Positions 58,645-64,000 of a DNA stretch of 64,000 bases are shown here, in pieces. Positions within the stretch are counted from its first letter, which is position 1. Each line of letters begins with the position of its first letter. Below the pieces are notes generated by a model. That model made no database searches. It was given only the letters and a program-made list of their open reading frames with translations, and was not told where the DNA came from. The stretch comes from Bradyrhizobium diazoefficiens (GTDB lineage: Bacteria > Pseudomonadota > Alphaproteobacteria > Rhizobiales > Xanthobacteraceae), in assembly GCF_016616425.1 (NCBI RefSeq), contig NZ_CP067101.1, positions 2,232,001-2,296,000 on the forward strand. Direction: 5' to 3'. A program made the position numbers and the translations under genes.

Positions 58645-59397
58645 ATGGCCGAGCGTGAGGTCGACCGCTCCGTCTCGCAGACCGTGAAGGCGCAACTCGC
58701 GCTGCGCGACCAGATCCTGTCAGGCGCCTTGCGTCCGGGCGAGCGCATCTCCGAGCTCCAGGCGGTGGAAACGACCGGCGCCTCGCGTACCCCGGTGCGC
58801 ATGGCGCTGGTGCGGCTGGAGGAAGAGGGGCTGTTGGAGGCGATCCCCTCCGGCGGCTTCATGGTGAAGGCGTTTTCGGAGCGCGACATCTCCGATTCCA
58901 TCGAGCTGCGCGGCACGCTCGAAGGCCTCGCCGCGCGCTTTGCCGCCGAGCGCGGCGTCTCCGCGCGCGAGCTCGAGCCGCTGAAGGAGTGCCTGGCAGC
59001 GATCGACGAATTGCTGCGCCAGGTGCCGATCTCGATCGAAGCGTTCTCGTCCTATGTCACGCTGAACGCGCGCTTCCACGCGCTGCTCACGGAGCTGTCG
59101 CGCAGCCCCCCGCTGATCCGCCAGATCGACCGCGTCTCGGCCCTGCCGTTCGCATCCCCAAGCGGCTTCGTGATGGCGCAATCGGCTCTCCCCGAAGCGC
59201 AGCAGATCCTGATCATCGGGCAAGAACACCATCGCGTCGCGATCGACGCCATCGAGAACCGCGAAGGCGCACGCGCCGAAGCGATCATGCGCGAGCATGC
59301 GCGGCTCGCCGTGCGAAACTTGCGGCTCGCGCTGCGCAACCGGACTCATCTCGACCTGTTGCCGGCGCTCGCGCTGATCAGGTCCGCAACCGACTGA
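58645..59397 (+). CDS. GntR family regulator (FCD/VanR-like)
   Basis: A 250-residue transcription factor. The N-terminal winged helix-turn-helix includes LRDQILSGALRPGERISE and SRTPVRMALVRLEEEGLL; the C-terminal helical FCD domain (about residues 85-230) carries the metal/ligand histidines, as in ARFHALL and EHHRVAIDAI. It most likely represses the operon until vanillate or a similar aromatic acid binds. It sits between vanA and vanB, 7 bases after the former and 11 before the latter. It should act at the TGTATACA palindromes. Confidence 0.9.
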   Translation: MAEREVDRSVSQTVKAQLALRDQILSGALRPGERISELQAVETTGASRTPVRMALVRLEEEGLLEAIPSGGFMVKAFSERDISDSIELRGTLEGLAARFAAERGVSARELEPLKECLAAIDELLRQVPISIEAFSSYVTLNARFHALLTELSRSPPLIRQIDRVSALPFASPSGFVMAQSALPEAQQILIIGQEHHRVAIDAIENREGARAEAIMREHARLAVRNLRLALRNRTHLDLLPALALIRSATD

Positions 59398-59408
59398 GGG
59401 CAGTCACC

Positions 59409-60389
59409 ATGCGCTTCATCGAAACCTGGATTCCGGCAACGCTCGTGACGACCCGCGATGTCGCCCCCGGCATCCGCGAATTCCTGATCCGGCCCGATCA
59501 GTTCGACGGCGCTGCCTATCCGGTCGGCAGCCACATCAATGTCAACGTGACCATCGACGGCCTGCCCGAGACGCGGTCCTATTCGCTGGTCGGAGAGGCG
59601 GCGCCGCAGGGCCTGCGCATCGCAGTGCGCCGCGCCGAGGATTCCCGCGGCGGCTCGCGCTACACGTGGCAGCTCGCGCCGGGCGCGCGGCTCGACATCA
59701 CGCAGCCCGCCTCGCTGCTTGCGGTCGACTGGGCGCGCGAACGCTACTGCCTGATTGCGGGCGGCATCGGCATCACGCCGATCCTCGGCGCCGCGCAGGC
59801 GCTGGCGCGGCGTGGGGCCGACGTCGCGCTGCATTATGCGGTGCGCTCGCGTGGCGAGGCCGCCTATCTCGACGACCTCGCCGCGATGCTCGGCGATCGC
59901 TTGGTCGTCCATGCCAGCGACGAGGGCAAGCGGCTCGATCTCGACGCGGTGTTCGCGTCATTGCCGCAAGGCGCATTGGCGTTGTTCTGCGGTCCGATGC
60001 GCATGCTCGACGCTGCGCGCCACGCCTGGATCGGCGCCGGCCACCCGCTTCCCGATCTCCGCTACGAGACCTTCGGCTCCAGCGGCACGCTGCCGACCGA
60101 GGCGTTTCGCGTGCGCCTGAAGGGCTCGAATGTCGAGCTCGAAATCCCGCGCGAGCGCTCGATGCTGGACGTCCTCAATGCCAGCGGTCACGACGTGATG
60201 TACGACTGCAAGCGCGGCGAATGCGGTCTCTGCGCCATCGACGTGGTCGAGGTCGACGGTGAGATTGACCATCGCGACGTCTTCTTCAGCGATCATCAGA
60301 AGGAGAGCAACCAGAAGATCTGCGCCTGCGTCTCCCGCGCGCGGGGGACGATCACCGTGGACACGCTGCTGCGGGCGGATGCCGTTTGA
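59409..60389 (+). CDS. vanB: Vanillate O-demethylase reductase subunit
   Basis: A 326-residue phthalate-dioxygenase-reductase-type flavoprotein that passes electrons from NADH to VanA. RSYSL (56-60) binds the flavin, AGGIGITPIL the nicotinamide nucleotide, FCGP the C-terminal part of that domain, and the final [2Fe-2S] domain has C267, C272, C275 and C305. The order FMN-NAD-ferredoxin is as in VanB. ATG 59409 is chosen, 11 bases after the regulator; the frame is open further upstream only as a shadow of the regulator gene. Confidence 0.92.
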   Translation: MRFIETWIPATLVTTRDVAPGIREFLIRPDQFDGAAYPVGSHINVNVTIDGLPETRSYSLVGEAAPQGLRIAVRRAEDSRGGSRYTWQLAPGARLDITQPASLLAVDWARERYCLIAGGIGITPILGAAQALARRGADVALHYAVRSRGEAAYLDDLAAMLGDRLVVHASDEGKRLDLDAVFASLPQGALALFCGPMRMLDAARHAWIGAGHPLPDLRYETFGSSGTLPTEAFRVRLKGSNVELEIPRERSMLDVLNASGHDVMYDCKRGECGLCAIDVVEVDGEIDHRDVFFSDHQKESNQKICACVSRARGTITVDTLLRADAV

Positions 60390-60440
60390 GCCGGCCTGGA
60401 GCAGGAGCCTCTTGGGACGAATGGACGGCGCGGCGGGGTC

Positions 60441-60562
60441 CTAGCCTCTCCCGCTTGCGGGAGAGGCCGGCGCGAAGCGCCGGGTGAGGGTTCTCTCCTC
60501 TGGGGGAGTCCCACCTTGGAGACACCCTCTCCCCAGCCCTCCCCCGCAAGCGGGGGAGGGAG
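60441..60562. repeat. Intergenic repeat with two hairpins
   Basis: Two strong hairpins close the element: arms 60445-60454/60457-60466 (CCTCTCCCGC...GCGGGAGAGG) and 60537-60547/60550-60560 (CCCTCCCCCGC...GCGGGGGAGGG). A GGCGCGAAGCGCC stem lies between. This is a widespread type of rhizobial intergenic repeat. It lies between the convergent vanB and GGDEF-EAL genes and could also end transcription from both. Confidence 0.8.
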
Positions 60563-60598
60563 TGCACCTCTCCGCATTGCTGGCACTCGGGCCACCAC

Positions 60599-62557
60599 CT
60601 ACGCCGCGTAAGTCGCCCGCTTCTTCGCGCCGAGCAGCGTCATAACACCATCCGCCGATACCGGCCGGCTGATCAGATAGCCTTGAATCTCGTCGCAACT
60701 GATCTGGCGCAGATATTCGAGCTGGTCGGCGGTCTCGACGCCTTCGGCGACCACGCCGATGCGCAGGTCACGCGCAAGGCCGATCACCGATTTCACGATG
60801 GCAGCGCAGTCCGGCTGCACCAGCATGTCGCGGATGAAGGACTGGTCGACCTTGATGCGGCTGAACGGCAGCTTGCGCAGGTAGGTGAGGGAGGAAAAGC
60901 CCGTCCCGAAATCGTCCAGCGCCACGGTGACGCCGAGCTGCAGCAGCGCGTTCAGGACCGACTCGGCCGCGCCGTATTTCGACAGCAGCATCGATTCCGT
61001 GATCTCTATCTCGAGCCGGTGCGGGGCGATCCTCGCCTCCGCAAGGGCCTGCACGATGATCTGGAGGATGCCGGCATTATGAAACTGCGCCGCGGAGAAA
61101 TTCACCGCGACCCTGATCTCGTCCGGCCACTCGGCAACCGTCGCGCAGGCACGGCGGATGACCCATTCGCCGATCTCGTGGATCAGCCCGGTCTCCTCCG
61201 CGATCGGGATGAATTCGCTTGGCGGCACCAGTCCGCGGGAGGGATGCTGCCAGCGCAGCAGCGCCTCGAACCCGGTGATGCGATCGTTGCCGAGATCGAG
61301 AAACGGCTGGAACACGAGGAACAGCTCGTTTCGCGCGATCGCACCCTCGAGGTCCGATTGCAGCGCCTTCCGATCACGTGACATCATGTCGTCGCTGGCC
61401 TCGAAGAAGCGGATCGTACCGCGGGCGGCCTTCTTGGCGCGGTAGAGCGCGGCGTCGACATTCTTCATGACGTCGAGCGGCGTATTGCCGTCCCGTGGTG
61501 CCAGCACGATGCCGACGCTCGTCGCGCCCAAGATCTGGCGGCCCTCGATCCGGAACGGCTCCTCGAAGGCCGCGACGAAGCGTTCGGCGACCTCGAGCGC
61601 TTCCTCGGGGCGGGTCAGATTGGCCATCACCAGCGCGAACTCGTCACCGCCAATGCGCGCGACATGTTCGGCCGCGCGCGTGCAGCGCTGCAGGCGGCTT
61701 GCGACCTGGACCAGGAATTCGTCGCCGGCGGGATGGCCGAACTTGTCGTTGACCTCCTTGAAACGATCGAGATCGAGCAGGAGCACCGCGAACTCCTCGC
61801 CCGACAGCGCCAGTCGCTTGAGCGCGGCCTCCAGCGTCTCGTTGAAGGCAACGCGGTTGGGCAGGTGGGTCAGAGGATCCAGCCGCACCGTGCGCTCCGC
61901 CTCGATCTGCCGCATCACGCGACGCGCGAACGAGAGCGAATTGACGAATACGCCGCGCATCAGCACGGTGCCGTAAACCACGACGAGGAAGGCGATCAGG
62001 AGAAACGCCAGATCGCCGTTCCTGCCGAGGCAGATGGCGATCCCAACGAAGATCGGGGCCGTGAAGGCGATGGCTGCGATCGGGATGGTCGCGAAGGCGA
62101 GCGCGCCGCCGGCCAGCATGCCCGAGCAGAGGCAGGTGATGACGAGCTGGCCGCCGGTCGAAGCATCGGCGAAAAAGGCGACCGGAACGATGCCCCAGGC
62201 GGCGCCGAGAACGAAGGCATTTCGCACCAGCCGGTGCATGGCGCGGCGTGAGACGAATTGCGGCTTGGTGATGCGGTGCGCGGCGCGGGATTGCAGACCG
62301 AATGCGATCGCGGCGCAGGCCACGGCGGCGGCCCAGACCAGGGCGAAACTCCTGTCCGGTGACTGCCAAAGCGCGATGGCGAGCACGATGGCGTTGCAGG
62401 CATTGGCGAGCATGATGCCGACCGAATAGCCGAGCACCAGCGCCATCTGTTCGGCGCGGATATGGCCGGCCACGGCTTCGTCGGTTGCGGGGCCGCCAAA
62501 GGCCGACAGATCGCCAGCGAACAGCCGCGCGACATAGCTGGTCGTTTGAGTCCGCAT
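60599..62557 (-). CDS. Membrane GGDEF-EAL protein (c-di-GMP synthesis/breakdown)
   Basis: A 652-residue protein. The first 205 residues hold about six membrane helices, probably a sensor. The diguanylate cyclase domain (about 220-385) has an intact GGDEF motif at 303-307; the segment where the inhibitory RxxD site should be reads RAAE. The phosphodiesterase domain (about 400-640) has EAL at 431-433 and DDFGTGFSS later, so it looks active. It therefore could both make and break c-di-GMP, a messenger that commonly controls EPS production. It stands alone, convergent with vanB. Confidence 0.93.
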   Translation of the reverse strand: MRTQTTSYVARLFAGDLSAFGGPATDEAVAGHIRAEQMALVLGYSVGIMLANACNAIVLAIALWQSPDRSFALVWAAAVACAAIAFGLQSRAAHRITKPQFVSRRAMHRLVRNAFVLGAAWGIVPVAFFADASTGGQLVITCLCSGMLAGGALAFATIPIAAIAFTAPIFVGIAICLGRNGDLAFLLIAFLVVVYGTVLMRGVFVNSLSFARRVMRQIEAERTVRLDPLTHLPNRVAFNETLEAALKRLALSGEEFAVLLLDLDRFKEVNDKFGHPAGDEFLVQVASRLQRCTRAAEHVARIGGDEFALVMANLTRPEEALEVAERFVAAFEEPFRIEGRQILGATSVGIVLAPRDGNTPLDVMKNVDAALYRAKKAARGTIRFFEASDDMMSRDRKALQSDLEGAIARNELFLVFQPFLDLGNDRITGFEALLRWQHPSRGLVPPSEFIPIAEETGLIHEIGEWVIRRACATVAEWPDEIRVAVNFSAAQFHNAGILQIIVQALAEARIAPHRLEIEITESMLLSKYGAAESVLNALLQLGVTVALDDFGTGFSSLTYLRKLPFSRIKVDQSFIRDMLVQPDCAAIVKSVIGLARDLRIGVVAEGVETADQLEYLRQISCDEIQGYLISRPVSADGVMTLLGAKKRATYAA

Positions 62558-62869
62558 TTCAGAGCCTGCAGCATGGGCCGATTGTCCGACCCGATCGGGA
62601 GAATTCGCTGCAAAGCTTTGACGAACTATGAATTAACCTTGGCTGCGGCGTCCGCCGTAACCGCTTCTGCGTGTTCAAGTCGGTGTATTGCTAACAAATC
62701 GATACAAAATGCGCGGCGACGCGCGAGCGGGCGCCAGTCCGCCGAGTAGTGCGCCCGCCGGCTTGGAGCGTGCAAACACGCTGCAGCGCAGCTACGGAAC
62801 AACGTTACATCTGCAAAATTTGCGGAACGAAACCTGCCGTCGGTGTTTCTCGGCATTTGGGAGGTGCCC
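62558..62869. other. Divergent intergenic region
   Basis: About 310 bases between the GGDEF-EAL gene (minus) and a small conserved protein (plus). It should contain both promoters. No element was identified with confidence. Confidence 0.45.
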
Positions 62870-63157
62870 ATGACTTCTCAGGCCATAGAAGGTGCGTGTG
62901 CATTCGCGTGGCGGAACTATCTGCTGCTCCATAGCGGCATCAGCGAGAACGACAACCGGCGTTCCGCTCTCCATCGCTACGTCACCAACCTGCGGGATAC
63001 CGGCGAAAATCGTTTCGATCTCCTGCAGATAGCGGCAGTCGCTTACTTGAAAAAGCTGGACGAACTGCATGACGAGCGATGTGCGAGACTCGCGGCTGAT
63101 CAGATCTTGGCTGAGTGCTTGGAATCACGCAGTGCACCGCGGACACTTGGGTCATGA
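62870..63157 (+). CDS. Small conserved protein, unknown function
   Basis: A 95-residue cytoplasmic protein, helix-rich, with GGGAGG five bases upstream of ATG 62870. FAWRNYLLLHSG and RSALHRYVTNL are notable segments, and a YLKKLDEL stretch follows. It resembles small proteins of rhizobial genomes by recall; no function is known to me. It is followed 24 bases later by another small gene on the same strand. Confidence 0.65.
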   Translation: MTSQAIEGACAFAWRNYLLLHSGISENDNRRSALHRYVTNLRDTGENRFDLLQIAAVAYLKKLDELHDERCARLAADQILAECLESRSAPRTLGS

Positions 63158-63181
63158 AGCCAGACCGAAGGAGCGAACGAC

Positions 63182-63424
63182 ATGGCAGACAAGACCACGA
63201 ACGCAGATCGTTTCGCGCGCGATCCCCAACGCGGCATTGCCGCGGCAGCAGCAATCGGCATGAACGCCGTGAAGCCAATCATGAACTTTCAGATCTCAAT
63301 GCTGAGGATGTGGGCGGATAGCATTGAGAGGTTCGCGAGCAAGTACGACAAGGAATTGGAGGAAGCCGCGACCTCTGGAGATCAACAGCCGGATGCACGG
63401 GCAGATAAGGAACGCGCTGCGTAA
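63182..63424 (+). CDS. Small helical protein, unknown function
   Basis: An 80-residue protein with AAGGAG eight bases before ATG 63182. The central amphipathic helix (IMNFQISMLRMWADSIERFA) recalls the core of phasin-like proteins, but the length is short. It may be co-transcribed with the gene upstream. Function is not known. Confidence 0.65.
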   Translation: MADKTTNADRFARDPQRGIAAAAAIGMNAVKPIMNFQISMLRMWADSIERFASKYDKELEEAATSGDQQPDARADKERAA

Positions 63425-63499
63425 TTCGTGCGAATAGGTGAAGTCGGTTCTGGAGGCGCCTCGGCTTGGGCGTCAGGGGCCCGCTCGTGTCCGTACGGG

Positions 63500-63865
63500 T
63501 CAGCGCCCGAGCTGCTTCGGGTCGTAGTAGAAGCGCTCCTCGATCAACCGATCGTCCCGCCAGGTCTGCCACGCGATCTCATCGAGCGTTCGCGTGTCGC
63601 CTTCAGCATTGGTAAAGCTGAAGATCCAGCGCGTCGCGACATGGTCGGCCTCGATCAGGCTCGGGCCGATACGGACGGCCTTGACCTCGCTGAAGGCTGC
63701 CAGCACGCTGCGCTCCTTGGCGATGAGCTTGTCGCGGCCGATCGTCGGGACGGCGTTGTTCTCATAGGTCGCGGCATCGGGCGTGTAGAATTGTTCGATC
63801 GCGCCGACGAAATCCCCGTCCTCCAGGCGCCTGGCAAAAGCTTCGACGACGTCACGGCTCGGCAT
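63500..63865 (-). CDS. SnoaL/NTF2-like protein
   Basis: A 121-residue protein of the NTF2/SnoaL fold: an N-terminal helix (VVEAFARRLEDGDF), then a curved sheet ending in DRLIEERFYYDP, as is usual in this family. Such proteins are small isomerases, hydrolases or ligand binders. ATG 63865 has GAGGT five bases upstream, better than an ATG four codons earlier. It is divergent from the truncated gene at 63965, with a long palindrome in between. Confidence 0.8.
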   Translation of the reverse strand: MPSRDVVEAFARRLEDGDFVGAIEQFYTPDAATYENNAVPTIGRDKLIAKERSVLAAFSEVKAVRIGPSLIEADHVATRWIFSFTNAEGDTRTLDEIAWQTWRDDRLIEERFYYDPKQLGR

Positions 63866-63884
63866 GGCGCACCTCATATAAAAC

Positions 63885-63918
63885 CGACTGATGGTCGGTA
63901 AATACCGACCGGCAGTCG
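63885..63918. promoter_or_regulatory. Long palindrome, candidate operator
   Basis: Arms 63885-63899 and 63904-63918 match in 13 of 15 positions (CGACTGATGGTCGGT with its partner), separated by AAAT. Placed between divergent genes, it looks like the operator of a dimeric repressor, probably the one whose gene begins at 63965. Confidence 0.6.
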
Positions 63919-63964
63919 AAAAGTCAACTGGCCGCCTCCATCGAATTGAATTAGACGGAACAGC

Positions 63965-64000
63965 ATGGCCAAACAGGCGGAGCGACGGGCAGCGACGACC
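63965..64000 (+). CDS. Start of a gene cut by the window edge (possible TetR regulator)
   Basis: ATG 63965 opens MAKQAERRAATT before the window ends. A basic N-terminus of this kind and the palindrome upstream fit a TetR-family regulator, but too little is present to be sure. Confidence 0.35.
   Translation, partial: MAKQAERRAATT

Noticed and set aside
57250..58695. 481-codon minus-strand frame antisense to vanA
   Set aside because: Shadow frame; the Rieske and iron motifs are on the plus strand.

Overview
The window is high-GC alphaproteobacterial chromosome. The mix of rhizobial-style exopolysaccharide genes, many short lineage-type secreted or membrane proteins, intergenic palindromic repeats of the GCGGGAAT type and a vanillate O-demethylase operon points to Bradyrhizobium or a close relative (Nitrobacteraceae). 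That assignment is inference from gene content; no rRNA or tRNA gene is present to test it.

Roughly 0.6-54 kb is one large, mosaic extracellular-polysaccharide region. It starts with an undecaprenyl-phosphate sugar-1-phosphate transferase (592-2022). Next come small proteins, an O-antigen-ligase-like protein with a helical-repeat partner (4.8-6.8 kb), a Wza-type outer-membrane export lipoprotein (8128-9324) and a Wzz/GumC-type co-polymerase fused to a tyrosine autokinase (9672-12080). From 12.7 to 28 kb there is a sugar-nucleotide epimerase, several glycosyltransferases (GT2, GT4, GT25), a second Wzy-like polymerase, an acyltransferase, a secreted GH16 glycanase, a Wzx flippase, a pyruvyltransferase and the scar of a deleted gmd-fcl pair.

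From 28.8 to 36.7 kb there is a tight plus-strand operon: galE, a GT2, a 976-residue three-domain protein (GT2, NodS-like methyltransferase, NodB-like deacetylase), another GT2 and a PglK/MsbA-like ABC transporter. The last three junctions are 4-base ATGA overlaps. Immediately downstream lies a 1853-residue RTX/GH16/Ig-like/tryptophan-rich-repeat protein, probably a type I-secreted EPS-cleaving enzyme. A second flippase (43389-44906), an HTTM-like membrane protein with a DCC thiol oxidoreductase, another glycosyltransferase, a frameshifted acyltransferase and an intact acyltransferase (53825-54985) follow. Two polymerases, two flippases and at least two acyltransferases suggest more than one polysaccharide or a recombined cluster.

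From 52 kb on the content becomes ordinary metabolism and regulation: aldose-1-epimerase-like protein, RNase Z-like hydrolase, phosphoglucomutase (which could supply UDP-glucose precursors for the polymers), the vanA-gntR-vanB operon with two TGTATACA palindromes upstream and different palindromic repeats on either side, a GGDEF-EAL protein, two small conserved proteins, and a SnoaL-like gene divergent from a truncated reading frame with a long palindrome between them.

The most unusual object is the GT2-NodS-NodB fusion, which suggests N-deacetylation and N-methylation of an aminosugar in a non-Nod-factor polymer. The paired repeats and palindromes upstream of the export gene, and the gmd/fcl scar, also deserve attention.
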